From an uncultured Oscillospiraceae bacterium (GTDB lineage: Bacteria > Bacillota > Clostridia > Oscillospirales > Oscillospiraceae): a stretch of 64,000 nt of DNA. The stretch covers positions 13,437 through 77,436 of the forward strand of contig CAKUPH010000001.1 of NCBI GenBank assembly GCA_934675115.1, written 5' to 3'. A program made the translations under genes and the position numbers. The notes below the pieces were generated by a model. That model did not search any database. It had not been told where the DNA came from and saw only the letters and a list, made by a program, of their open reading frames with translations. Of the stretch, positions 33,581-42,561 are shown piece after piece (position 1 is the first letter of the stretch; every line of letters begins with the position of its first letter).

Positions 33581-36500
33581 TCATCCGCAACGGCATCCGC
33601 TCCACCCTCCGGGCCCGGGGGCGGACGGCTCTGTTCACCGCCCTCATCCTGGTGCTGACCCTGTCGCTGTCGCTGGGACTGGGCATGTGGGCCTACTGCG
33701 GCCGGACACTGACGGAGATGGACCAGCGGTACACCTCCGTGGCTCTGCTGGAATATCTGGGCGGGGACTATCCCGACGGGGATGCCGCCGACGAATACGC
33801 CCGTCAGGCCTTTGACGCGCTGGACGGCGGCGCGGCGTCCGCCGTTTCCGGCGTAAAGCTCTGGGAATCCAACGACCGCGCCCTTGCCTCCATGGAGGGC
33901 TACACCCGCACCGAGGGGAACATCCCTTACGGCGACCGGGCTGTGCTCACGGTATTCAACCTCATGGCCCGGTACGACTACGGTGAGGTCGGCGCGGACG
34001 CTCTGCCGGAGCGCTATCTGGCGCTGGACCAGTTCCACATGACCTGCCGCCTCCATGCGGACGGCCTGCTCACCGGGGACGATGAGCTCCCCCTGTTCTC
34101 CCAGATCGAGCAGGTCACCGGAGAACTTCTCTGGATCCCCACTGAGCCGGATCAGGATACCTACTTCTACATCACGCATCAGGGCGAATGTGGGCTGGTG
34201 ACGCCGGAGGGGAACATCGACCTCACCGACCGCGTCGGCGCCGACATTCCCTACTACTTTTATTACCCCGACCGGGACACCTATATGGGGACGGAAAAGA
34301 TCATCGTGGGCTACGACGCCATCGTGTCCAACTGCCTGTACTCTCTGGAGGGCCGGGACGGCATCGCCGTCACCATCGAGACCGGCGACAGCGGCTTTGT
34401 GGGCGAAAAGGGCAAAAGCTACCTCATTCACGGCAAATTTGTGGAGACGGGCGCGTCCAACCGCACCATCGCCCTCACGGATTTCTACGAGGGCTGCGAG
34501 ACGAAGCCCTACGCCGAGCTGTCCGGCTACGATGATCCCCTGCTGACGGACAGCCTGTTCACCCAATACGCCGACTACTACCGGACGGCCAACAACTATG
34601 TGGCGCTGGAGGCCAGCGACGACATCGCCGCCCTTGAGGTGTTCCAGCAGGGCTATCTCACCCTGCGGGAGGGCCGCTTCCCCGGTGCCGGGGAGGCGGG
34701 CGTGTGCGTCATCGACGGCGCGCTGGCCGACGCCCAGGGGCTGGCCCTCGGGGACAGCATCGAGCTGACCCTCATGACCTCGGCGGAGGACGACCGCTAC
34801 GGCCTTACCGTCACCGGCGACGTCCGGACCCTCACCGTCGTGGGCGTCACCAACCCCCTCAAGGAATATCAGGGCTCGGTGTGGGTGTCGTCGGCGGAGG
34901 GGAACTTCGGCGGCCCCTTCTTCGGCTATCAGCTGGGCCGGGCAGTGCTGGACAACGGCAAGGCCCGGCAGGCGGCGGACGCCTTACAGGCCATGGCCCC
35001 CGACGGCGTGCGGGTCACGCTGTATGATCAGGGCTACTCCGCCGCGGCCCAGCCCCTTGAGGCCATGAAGACCACCGCGCTGGCGGTGACGCTGGCCAGC
35101 GCCTGCGGCGCGCTGGCGGTGCTGTTCCTGTTCGCCTACCTGTTCATCGGCCGCCAGCGGGAAACGGTATCCGTGCTGGTGTCGCTGGGCACTCCGGCGG
35201 GCAAGATCCGGCTGTGGCTGCTGTCCGGCGGGGCCGTGGTGTCCGGCACGGCGGCAGTGCTTGGTGCGCTCCTCGGCGGACTGACCCTCCGGCGGATGAT
35301 CGCCATGGCCCTCTCCGCCGCCCGAAACCTGTACGCCGCCGACCAACGGTACAGCGAAGCGGCGGTTGGCGTGGTGCTGGAGCAGGCGGAGGACATCTCC
35401 GCCCCCCTGTGGCCCGCCGTGGCCGCCGGAGCGGCGGTGCTGGCGGTGGCCCTGCTCCTGTCCCTCTTCTTCCTCGGGCAGGCCCGGAAGCAGACCGCTC
35501 CCAAGCGGGGCAAGATCTCCGTCCGGGTGCCGAAGAGCGGCACGTCCACGGCGCTGGGCGGCCCCCTGCGCTTCGCGTTCCTCTCCGCCCGCCGGGGCGG
35601 ATGGCGCTCCGCCGTGGTGCCGGCCGCGGCGCTGGTGCTGGCCCTGTTTCTGGGCATTCTGGCGGGCACGGCCCAGGGCTGGAGCCGCCAGACCGCCGCG
35701 CTGTATGAGAACACCGACATCACCGGTCAGGCGGTGAGCACTAACGGCCGCCGGAACACCGGCCTTCTGGTGTCTGCCGAAACCGCCCGGACGCTGTGGA
35801 AGTCCGGGATGCTGTCCGACATCTCGGTGAGCCTCGGCTGGAACTACTGGCTGTCGGACGAGATCCCCGCCTTTGCCAACACCAGCTTCGGGCAGGAGCG
35901 CCGGAAGGCGTGGATCGCCAGCCAGCCCAAGGTGGTGGCCCTCAACACACTGAACGCCGCCCCGGCCTATATGAACAGCCAGACCCCGGAGGTCGAGTGG
36001 CTGGACGGCTGGGATGAAAGCATTCTGTCCGATCCGGACTTCGGCCCCTTCTACCACTCCCTGTACCCCGGCTCCGGCGGCCTGTACGGCGATGCCCCTC
36101 AGACCACCCCCTGCATCGCCGGGCGGGAGTTCATGGATGCCCACGGCCTGTCGCTGGGGGACGCCTTTACGGTAAATATCTCCTGGACTCTCATGACGGA
36201 AACGCAGGAATCGTCTATCATCCTGCTGATTGTCGGCTCGGTGAACCAGACCGGCGGCGAGGCGGACCTGTATGTGCCTCTGTCCTTTTGGGGCGACCCG
36301 GCGTGGATCACCGGCGAGACGGATGTGATGGCCCCCGGCGAGCGGCCCGATCTGCGCTTCACCACCCGGGATGAGATGGAGAAGTATTTCTACTCCCTCA
36401 CCAACTTCTCCACCTGCACCTTTACCCTCAAGTCCGCCTACGAGCTGGAGCCCTTCCGGAACTATCTGGCGGACAAGAACTTCAGCCGGGTGGGAGCCAT

Positions 36501-36918
36501 GACCAGCAACCGCACGACGCTCCTCCTCCGGGACCAGAGCTTCACAGAGACGGTGGGCAGTCTGGGCCGGTACATCACCTTCAGCCGCATCCTGTTCCCG
36601 GCGCTGTTCGTCATGGTGGGGCTGCTGGGCTTCATCATCTCGTGGCTCATGGTCAACGGGCGGCGGATGGAATTTGCCGTCATGCGGGGGCTGGGCGCGT
36701 CCCGGAGCCGGGTGTTCCTGTCCTTCTTCCTCGAACAGGGCGGGCTGTGTCTGGCGGGCTGCCTTGCCGCGGGGATCATCCTGACCTGCGCCGGTCAGGC
36801 CGCCGCCGGATGGCTGGCGGTGGGCGGGTTCCTGTGCTGCTATCTGGCCGGCTGCGCCCTGTCGGTGCTGGCCGTCGGAAAGACGCACCTGATGAGCCTT
36901 CTGTCCGAGCGGGAATAA
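33577..36918 (+). CDS. Large FtsX/MacB-type ABC permease
   Basis: 1113 aa from the ATG at 33577 (ATGA overlap with the ATPase). An N-terminal membrane helix (RTALFTALILVLTLSLSLGLGMW) is followed by a large extracytoplasmic domain of about 450 residues, a first FtsX block (about 495-650, three helices), a second large outer domain, and a second FtsX block near the C-terminus (about 1000-1105). This is the duplicated layout of long MacB-like permeases in Firmicutes. Mechanotransmission, not passive transport, is usual for the type. Substrate unknown. Confidence 0.9.
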   Translation: MIIRNGIRSTLRARGRTALFTALILVLTLSLSLGLGMWAYCGRTLTEMDQRYTSVALLEYLGGDYPDGDAADEYARQAFDALDGGAASAVSGVKLWESNDRALASMEGYTRTEGNIPYGDRAVLTVFNLMARYDYGEVGADALPERYLALDQFHMTCRLHADGLLTGDDELPLFSQIEQVTGELLWIPTEPDQDTYFYITHQGECGLVTPEGNIDLTDRVGADIPYYFYYPDRDTYMGTEKIIVGYDAIVSNCLYSLEGRDGIAVTIETGDSGFVGEKGKSYLIHGKFVETGASNRTIALTDFYEGCETKPYAELSGYDDPLLTDSLFTQYADYYRTANNYVALEASDDIAALEVFQQGYLTLREGRFPGAGEAGVCVIDGALADAQGLALGDSIELTLMTSAEDDRYGLTVTGDVRTLTVVGVTNPLKEYQGSVWVSSAEGNFGGPFFGYQLGRAVLDNGKARQAADALQAMAPDGVRVTLYDQGYSAAAQPLEAMKTTALAVTLASACGALAVLFLFAYLFIGRQRETVSVLVSLGTPAGKIRLWLLSGGAVVSGTAAVLGALLGGLTLRRMIAMALSAARNLYAADQRYSEAAVGVVLEQAEDISAPLWPAVAAGAAVLAVALLLSLFFLGQARKQTAPKRGKISVRVPKSGTSTALGGPLRFAFLSARRGGWRSAVVPAAALVLALFLGILAGTAQGWSRQTAALYENTDITGQAVSTNGRRNTGLLVSAETARTLWKSGMLSDISVSLGWNYWLSDEIPAFANTSFGQERRKAWIASQPKVVALNTLNAAPAYMNSQTPEVEWLDGWDESILSDPDFGPFYHSLYPGSGGLYGDAPQTTPCIAGREFMDAHGLSLGDAFTVNISWTLMTETQESSIILLIVGSVNQTGGEADLYVPLSFWGDPAWITGETDVMAPGERPDLRFTTRDEMEKYFYSLTNFSTCTFTLKSAYELEPFRNYLADKNFSRVGAMTSNRTTLLLRDQSFTETVGSLGRYITFSRILFPALFVMVGLLGFIISWLMVNGRRMEFAVMRGLGASRSRVFLSFFLEQGGLCLAGCLAAGIILTCAGQAAAGWLAVGGFLCCYLAGCALSVLAVGKTHLMSLLSERE

Positions 36919-36928
36919 CAAAATCACA

Positions 36929-36965
36929 GCCGCGCCCCGGTAAACCCGCCGGGGCGCGGCCTTTT
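36929..36965 (+). terminator. Terminator of the ABC exporter operon
   Basis: GCCGCGCCCCGG pairs with CCGGGGCGCGGC (with a short loop), followed by CTTTTA. Confidence 0.85.
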
Positions 36966-36989
36966 ACGGCAGCATCTTCCAAATCCCTC

Positions 36990-37018
36990 TTGACTTTCAT
37001 GGTTAAACGCTTTAAAAT
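36990..37018 (+). promoter_or_regulatory. Sigma-70-type promoter of the SNF transporter gene
   Basis: TTGACT (36990-36995) and TAAAAT (37013-37018) with a 17-bp spacer, about 115 bp upstream of the ATG. Confidence 0.65.
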
Positions 37019-37132
37019 GGCAAAGATGTCTCTTTTTTATGTGTGCATTTTGCCGCAAAATCCAGAACACGAGCCAATGATCCGCGCAGGTCTTTTCCTC
37101 CCGCGGGTCTTTTTGACTGAACGGGGGAAACC

Positions 37133-38464
37133 ATGAAGCACAAGAAAAACACCAAGAGCTTTGCCAGCCGCTGGGGCTTTATTCTGGCGTCCGTCGGCTC
37201 CGCCGTGGGCATGGCCAACGTCTGGGGCTTTCCCAACAAGCTGGGCAGCAACGGCGGCGGAGCCTTTCTGCTGATCTACCTGCTGTTCATCTTCATTTTC
37301 AGCTACGTGGGCCTTCCGGCGGAGTTCGCCATGGGCCGCCGGGCCGCCACCGGCACGCTGGGGGCCTACGAAAACGCATGGGCCACCCGGGGCAGAACGC
37401 CGGGCAGGATCGGCGGCCTGCTGGGCTGGCTTCCGCTGGCGGGCTCCCTGTGCATCGCGCTGGGCTATGCCGTCATCGTGACCTATATCCTCAAGGCGCT
37501 GGTGGACTCCCTGCTGGGCACCCTGCTCACCGCGGACACGGCGGCATGGTTCGCCTCCTTCTCCGCCCAGCCCTATTCCGTCATCCCCTACCACATCATC
37601 GTGGTGGTGGGCACGCTGCTCACCCTTTATCTGGGCGCCCACAGCATCGAGCGCACCAACAAGATCATGATGCCCCTGTTTTTCATCATCTTTGTGGTGC
37701 TGGCGGTGCGGGTGGCCTTCCTGCCCGGCGTGGCGGAGGGCTATCGCTTCATGTTCACCCCCCGGTGGGAGGCGCTGAAGGACCCCATGATCTGGATCTG
37801 GGCCATGGGGCAGGCGTTCTTCTCCCTGTCCGTCACCGGCAGCGGCATGATCGTCTACGGCGCGTACCTGTCCAGAGACGAGGACGTGGTGGGCGTGGCC
37901 CAACACACCGCCCTGTTCGACACCGTCGCCGCCGTGGTGGCCGCGCTGGTCATCATCCCCGCCTGCTTCTCCTACGGGCAGGACGTGGGCGCGGGCCCCA
38001 GCCTGCTGTTCGTCACCCTGCCCACCATTCTGCAGGACATCCCGCTGGGCCGCCTGTTCGCGGTCATCCTGTATCTGGCCATGATCTTCGCCGGGGTCAG
38101 CTCTTTGCAGAATATGTTCGAGGCCGTGGCCGAGTCCCTGCTCCACAAGTTCCCAAAACTCAGCCGCACGGCGGTGCTGGGCATTCTGTGCGTGCTCTGT
38201 CTGGGCTTCGGCATATTCATGGAGCCCATCGACAAGTGGGGCCCGTGGATGGATCTGGTGTCCATCTACATCATCCCCATCGGCGCGACGCTGGGGGCGG
38301 TGTCTTGGTTCTATGTGATGAAAAAGGACGCGCTGCTCTCCGCCGTCAACACCGGCAGCGAAAAAAAGCGCGGCGCGCTGTGGTACAGCGTGGGCCGGTA
38401 CGTCTATGTACCGCTGGCCGTGATTCTGTGCTGCGTGGCGCTGTTCATGCACGTGGCGTTCTGA
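37133..38464 (+). CDS. Sodium-dependent transporter, neurotransmitter:sodium symporter (SNF) family
   Basis: 443 aa with about 11 membrane segments. The broken helix 1 signature ILASVGSAVGMANVWGFPNKLGSNGGGAF, containing the sodium and substrate sites, lies at residues 17-45. GSLCIALGYAVIVTY (helix 3) and the helix 6 to 8 segments follow. Bacterial relatives such as LeuT and MhsT import amino acids with sodium; this protein is shorter than LeuT, consistent with the 11-helix bacterial group. GGGGGAAA precedes the start. Monocistronic. Confidence 0.93.
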   Translation: MKHKKNTKSFASRWGFILASVGSAVGMANVWGFPNKLGSNGGGAFLLIYLLFIFIFSYVGLPAEFAMGRRAATGTLGAYENAWATRGRTPGRIGGLLGWLPLAGSLCIALGYAVIVTYILKALVDSLLGTLLTADTAAWFASFSAQPYSVIPYHIIVVVGTLLTLYLGAHSIERTNKIMMPLFFIIFVVLAVRVAFLPGVAEGYRFMFTPRWEALKDPMIWIWAMGQAFFSLSVTGSGMIVYGAYLSRDEDVVGVAQHTALFDTVAAVVAALVIIPACFSYGQDVGAGPSLLFVTLPTILQDIPLGRLFAVILYLAMIFAGVSSLQNMFEAVAESLLHKFPKLSRTAVLGILCVLCLGFGIFMEPIDKWGPWMDLVSIYIIPIGATLGAVSWFYVMKKDALLSAVNTGSEKKRGALWYSVGRYVYVPLAVILCCVALFMHVAF

Positions 38465-38587
38465 GAAGTTTCAAGCAAAAACAAAAAGTCCTGTACCTCC
38501 CCCACAGGGCGACAGCCCTGCGGGGATTCCTTGAGGGAATACGCTTGCGGGGAATGGCGAAATTTTACGCGGGTTTTCAACAACTGC

Positions 38588-38622
38588 AAAAGCCCTGCGC
38601 CGGAATCGGCGCAGGGCTTTTA
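38588..38622. terminator. Bidirectional terminator between the SNF transporter gene and mreB
   Basis: AAAAGCCCTGCGCCG pairs with CGGCGCAGGGCTTTT around GAAT. It serves the convergent genes ending at 38464 and 38635. A second hairpin (CAGGGCGACAGCCCTG) lies upstream at about 38500-38521. Confidence 0.92.
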
Positions 38623-38634
38623 TAGTTGATTTTC

Positions 38635-39663
38635 TTACAGCATCTGCTTGCTGCGGGAGATGTTCAGAGTGCCGTCCTGCATGTCGCCGATCCACTCAAG
38701 GCTCTTGCCGGTGCCGTGGGCCACGCAGGAAATGGCATCGTCCGCCACGTAGGTCTCGATGCCGGTGTGGGACTCCACCAGCTTGTCAAAACCCCAGACC
38801 AGCGAGCCGCCGCCGGTCATGACGATGCCGTTGGTGGCGATGTCAGCCACCAACTCGGGGGGCGTGCGCTCCAGCACGGCGTGGATGGCCTCCAGCACCC
38901 GGGCGCAAGGCTCCTCAAATGCCTCGATCATCTCGGATGAGCTGACGGAGAACACCCGGGGCAGACCGGTCATCAGGCAGCGGCCCTTGATCTCCATGGT
39001 GATCTCCTCGGGGCGGGGGAACACGCAGCCGATGTTCATCTTCAGCTCCTCGGCGGTGCGGTCGCCGATGAGCACGTTGTGCTTCTTGCGGATGTATTTC
39101 ACCACGGCCTCGCTGAAGGCGTCGCCGGCCACCTTGATGGAGGCGGACTCCACGATGCCGGACAGGGAGATGACGGCGATGTCGGCGGTGCCGCCGCCGA
39201 TGTCCACCACCATGTGTCCGTCGGGCTTGGAGATGTCGATGCCCGCGCCGATGGCGGCGGCCAGCGGCTCCTCAATGAGGTAGACCCGGCGGGCGCCGGC
39301 CTGAATGCCCGCGTCGATGACGGCGCGCTCCTCGACCTCGGTGATGCCGGAGGGCACGCAGATCATGATCCTCGGCTTGAACAGGCGGATGGGGGCCACC
39401 TTGCGGATGAACTCCCGGAGCATCCGCTCCGTCATGTCGTAGTCGGAGATAACGCCGTCCCGCAGCGGGCGGATGGCGATGATGTTGCCGGGGGTGCGGC
39501 CCAGCATCTGCTGGGCCTCGGTGCCGACCTTCAGCAGCTTGCCGGTGTTCTTGTCGATGGACACCACCGACGGCTCGCGCAGCACGATGCCCTTATCCTT
39601 CACATAGACCAGAACGCTGGCCGTGCCCAGGTCGATGCCGATATCTTTCGCAAACATAGACAT
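38635..39663 (-). CDS. mreB: MreB/Mbl family rod-shape-determining actin
   Basis: 342 aa. Actin-fold nucleotide motifs: phosphate-1 IGIDLGTASVLVYV, connecting and phosphate-2 VVDIGGGTADIAVISL, adenosine motif GIVMTGGGSLVWG. GAGGTG lies eight bases before the ATG. It forms membrane filaments that direct wall synthesis. It is not followed by mreC/mreD, so it may be the solitary Mbl/MreBH-type paralogue and not the main MreB. Confidence 0.94.
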   Translation of the reverse strand: MSMFAKDIGIDLGTASVLVYVKDKGIVLREPSVVSIDKNTGKLLKVGTEAQQMLGRTPGNIIAIRPLRDGVISDYDMTERMLREFIRKVAPIRLFKPRIMICVPSGITEVEERAVIDAGIQAGARRVYLIEEPLAAAIGAGIDISKPDGHMVVDIGGGTADIAVISLSGIVESASIKVAGDAFSEAVVKYIRKKHNVLIGDRTAEELKMNIGCVFPRPEEITMEIKGRCLMTGLPRVFSVSSSEMIEAFEEPCARVLEAIHAVLERTPPELVADIATNGIVMTGGGSLVWGFDKLVESHTGIETYVADDAISCVAHGTGKSLEWIGDMQDGTLNISRSKQML

Positions 39664-39759
39664 AGTCTCTACACCTCAATCAAATATTCCGTCTGGAATC
39701 TTATCCACTTTAGTACCCTGTAAGACCTGCAATGACCCCATTTTGGAGTTTACCCTGCT

Positions 39760-39788
39760 ATTATACCCGACCGTATGCCAGATTGCAA
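39760..39788 (-). promoter_or_regulatory. Sigma-70-type promoter of the mreB-like gene
   Basis: Minus-strand TTGCAA (39783-39788) and perfect TATAAT (39760-39765), 17-bp spacer, about 97 bp upstream of the start. Confidence 0.8.
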
Positions 39789-39809
39789 CGGCATTTTTCC
39801 CCGCCGCGC

Positions 39810-40463
39810 CTATTTTCTCGCCCGGGCCAGCGTCAGCGCCGTCACCGACGCCGCCCCCGCGGCCTTCAGGCACACCGCGCACTCGGACAGCGTCGAGCCG
39901 GTGGTCACCACGTCGTCCACCAGCACGATCCGCCGACCCTTCACCTCCGCGCCGGGCTTTGCGCGGTACGCGCCCTGCACGTTGGCCCGCCGGGCGGAGG
40001 CCTCCTCCAGATGGGACTGCGCCCCGGTGTTCCGGGTCTTTTCCAGCAGCGGCTCCACCGGGATGCCGGTCAGCGCTCCCACCCGCTCTGCCAGCAGGCG
40101 GGCCTGATCGTAGCCACGCTCCCGCAGGCGCTCGGCGGACAGCGGCGCGTAGGTGATAACGTCTGCCGGCTCGTGCAGGCGGTCGCTCAGGCACTGGGCC
40201 ATGAGGGTGCCGAACAGCCGGGCGTGGTTCTGCCCGCCGCCGAACTTGTACCGCCGCACCCCATCGGGCACGTTCTCCCGGTACCACAGCGGCGACAGGC
40301 ACTCGTCGCAGAATTCCGGTGCCTGCCCCTCCCCTTCCGCCGTCCACGGGAGGTCCTTCTGGCAGGACGCGCACAGCCCCGGCTCCCCGCTGTCCAGCAC
40401 TTTTCCGCAGAAGGGGCACTTGGGCGGATACAGCAGGTCCAGCAGCCGCTCCCGCAGGCTCAT
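39810..40463 (-). CDS. comF: ComF family phosphoribosyltransferase-like protein
   Basis: 217 aa from the ATG at 40463 (GGAGG upstream). An N-terminal zinc ribbon (CPFCGKVLDSGEPGLCASC, then CDEC) precedes a PRTase domain with the PRPP loop RIVLVDDVVTTGSTL near residue 180. ComF proteins act in natural transformation, probably with the ComFA helicase, but many anaerobes carry the gene without demonstrated competence. It overlaps the ribbon-helix-helix gene stop. Confidence 0.92.
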   Translation of the reverse strand: MSLRERLLDLLYPPKCPFCGKVLDSGEPGLCASCQKDLPWTAEGEGQAPEFCDECLSPLWYRENVPDGVRRYKFGGGQNHARLFGTLMAQCLSDRLHEPADVITYAPLSAERLRERGYDQARLLAERVGALTGIPVEPLLEKTRNTGAQSHLEEASARRANVQGAYRAKPGAEVKGRRIVLVDDVVTTGSTLSECAVCLKAAGAASVTALTLARARK

Positions 40464-40639
40464 TCCCGGTCCTCCGGCAACTCGATGGGGCCGTTGGCCC
40501 GCTCGAAGTCCTTGACGCACTTATTGAGCAGGTAGATGATCTGCCCGCTCATGGAACGGCCCTCGTAGGCCGCCACGTACTGGAACTTGTCGTGAAGCTC
40601 GCTGTTCATGCGGATACTCAGATGGGTCTTGTCGTTCAC
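40460..40639 (-). CDS. Ribbon-helix-helix (Arc-type) DNA-binding protein, GTG start
   Basis: 59 codons from a GTG at 40639, chosen because GGAGGG lies eight bases upstream; the ATG at 40672 has no ribosome site. The HLSIRMNSELHDKFQYVAAYEGRSMSGQIIYLL segment is an Arc/MetJ-like ribbon-helix-helix: a beta strand with basic residues, then two helices. It overlaps comF by four bases (ATGA), so the two are coupled. It may autoregulate the pair. Confidence 0.8.
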   Translation of the reverse strand: MNDKTHLSIRMNSELHDKFQYVAAYEGRSMSGQIIYLLNKCVKDFERANGPIELPEDRE

Positions 40640-40778
40640 AGGCTTCGCCCTCCGTTTCTTTGGTAATACCATAGCTGACAGCCCTTATTTTCAACTGAAT
40701 TTCAGTGCATTTTTACGGCAGAATATTTTCCGCAAAAAGGCCGTCCCTTCCGGGACGGCCTTCCTTGATAAACTACGT

Positions 40779-41567
40779 TTACTCCGACAGCAGAATGCGG
40801 TCGTTGTCCAGTGCGTGACCGGCCCCCGCCTTGAACCGGGCCAGCAGGTCGTCCACCGTCATGCCCGCCCGCTCCTCTCCGGACACGTCCAGCACGATCT
40901 TTCCGTCCGCCATCATCAGCGTCCGGTTGCCCAGCGCGAGGGCCTGATTCATGTTGTGGGTGACCATCAGGCAGGTGATATGGCTCTCCGCCACCACCCG
41001 GCGGGTCAGGTCCAGCACCTTTTCCGCCGTGCCGGGGTCCAGCGCGGCGGTGTGCTCGTCCAGCAGCAGGAGCCACGGCGGATTCATGGTCGCCATCAGC
41101 AGGGTCAGCGCCTGCCGCTGGCCGCCGGAGAGCAGGCCCACGGGCTGGCGCATCCGGTCCTCAAGGCCCATACCCAGCAGGGCCAGCCGGTCGCGGAACC
41201 GGCTCCGGTCCTTCTGAGTCAGAGCGGAGAACCAGCCGCCGCTGCCCGCCGCCAGCGCCAGATTTTCCTCGATGGTCATGTTGGGGGCGGTGCCCTTCAG
41301 GGGGTCCTGAAACAGCCGGCCGATGTGCTTGGCCCGCCGGTACTCGGGCATGAAGGTAATGTCCCGGCCGTCCACCACGATGGAGCCCTCATCCACGTAA
41401 AAGCTGCCCGCGATGGCGTTGAACAGGGTGGATTTCCCCGCGCCGTTGGAGCCGATGATGGTGACGAAGTCACCCGGGTCCAGATGGAGGGACAGACCGG
41501 TGAGGGCCTTTTTCTCGTTGACGGTGCCGGGGTTAAAGGTCTTGGAAATATTTCTGATGTCCAGCAT
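40779..41567 (-). CDS. Tryptophan-type ABC importer, ATPase (TrpZ-like)
   Basis: 262 aa. Walker A GSNGAGKSTLFNAIAG near residue 39, signature LLSGGQRQALTLLMA, Walker B LLLLDEHTAALDP. The DEHTAALDP Walker B (His after Glu) is characteristic of the uncharacterised-ABC group containing TrpXYZ. It directly follows the permease gene (1-base gap) and belongs to the operon controlled by the Trp T-box. Confidence 0.9.
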   Translation of the reverse strand: MLDIRNISKTFNPGTVNEKKALTGLSLHLDPGDFVTIIGSNGAGKSTLFNAIAGSFYVDEGSIVVDGRDITFMPEYRRAKHIGRLFQDPLKGTAPNMTIEENLALAAGSGGWFSALTQKDRSRFRDRLALLGMGLEDRMRQPVGLLSGGQRQALTLLMATMNPPWLLLLDEHTAALDPGTAEKVLDLTRRVVAESHITCLMVTHNMNQALALGNRTLMMADGKIVLDVSGEERAGMTVDDLLARFKAGAGHALDNDRILLSE

Positions 41568-41568
41568 G

Positions 41569-42477
41569 TCAATTGCCCCCCTTCCGGCCCGCGGCCATCT
41601 TCCGCTTCTGGAAAGCGGCCCACTTTTTGATGCTGGGCGCGGCGATGGCCAGCGCCACGATGACGGCGGTGAGCAGCTTCAGGCAGTCCACCGGCACCAC
41701 CTTGGTATAGAACACGATGGCGTAGATAAAGCGGTAGATGATGGAGCCGATGACCACGGCGATGATGCCCTTGGTCACCGTCCGGCGGCCCAGCACCGTC
41801 TCGCCGATGATGAGACAGGCAAGGCCGATGACCACGATGCCGGTGCCGGAGTTGATGTCCACGGTCTTCTGGTACTGGCCCACGATGGCCCCGGACAGGG
41901 CGGTGAGGGCGTTGGCGATGCACAGGCCCACTGTGATGGTGAAGGTGGGGTTCACGGAGGAGGCCCGCACCATATTCCGGTTGTCGCCGGTGGCCCGGAT
42001 GGACAGGCCCAGCCGGGTGGCCAGAAACAGCCGCAGCAGCACGCCCGCCAGAACGGTGACGAAGGCGGCCAGCAGCAGCTCATACCAGCTGCCGCCGATG
42101 CCGGTGGCCTTGAGCATGGAGAAAATGGTGTCCACGCCCAGCAGGCTGGCGTTGGACTTCCAGCCCATGGCCATGAGGTTGATGGTGTAAAGGCCGGTGT
42201 TGGTGACGATGCCCGCCAGAATGGAGGGCACGCCCAGCCGGGTCTGCAAAAACGCGGTGACAAAGCCCGCGCAGGCCCCTGCGGCCATGGCGGCGAGGAC
42301 GGCGAGGATGGGGTGCCCGGCGGCGGCCAGCGTGACGGACACAGCAGCCCCCAGCACGAAGCAGCCATCGGTGGTCAGGTCGGCAATGTCGAGGACGCGG
42401 TAGCTCAGGAACAGGGCCATGGCTACCAGCGCGTACATGAAGCCCAGCTCAAGGGCGGTCTGCGTAATAATCAGCAT
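41569..42477 (-). CDS. Tryptophan-type ABC importer, permease (TrpY-like)
   Basis: 302 aa with about nine membrane segments. Start with the helix TQTALELGFMYALVAMALFLSYRVLDIADLTTDG, typical of the RbsC/LivH-like permeases of the TrpXYZ group (ALGVYLSYRILDIADLTVDGSF pattern). The C-terminus ends in a basic tail. GGGAG precedes the start. It sits between the binding protein and ATPase genes. Confidence 0.9.
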   Translation of the reverse strand: MLIITQTALELGFMYALVAMALFLSYRVLDIADLTTDGCFVLGAAVSVTLAAAGHPILAVLAAMAAGACAGFVTAFLQTRLGVPSILAGIVTNTGLYTINLMAMGWKSNASLLGVDTIFSMLKATGIGGSWYELLLAAFVTVLAGVLLRLFLATRLGLSIRATGDNRNMVRASSVNPTFTITVGLCIANALTALSGAIVGQYQKTVDINSGTGIVVIGLACLIIGETVLGRRTVTKGIIAVVIGSIIYRFIYAIVFYTKVVPVDCLKLLTAVIVALAIAAPSIKKWAAFQKRKMAAGRKGGN

Positions 42478-42561
42478 GGGCGGTTTTCTCCCTTCATGCC
42501 GATACCCCCGGCGTCAGGCCGGGGGGGGATCGGAGCGTATTTTCGTTTGGAAGGTTTCGGC

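Noticed and set aside
38465-38634. tRNA or other structured RNA between the SNF transporter gene and mreB
   Set aside because: Only two hairpins are seen; no T-loop or anticodon-arm pattern. No tRNA signature was found anywhere in the window.
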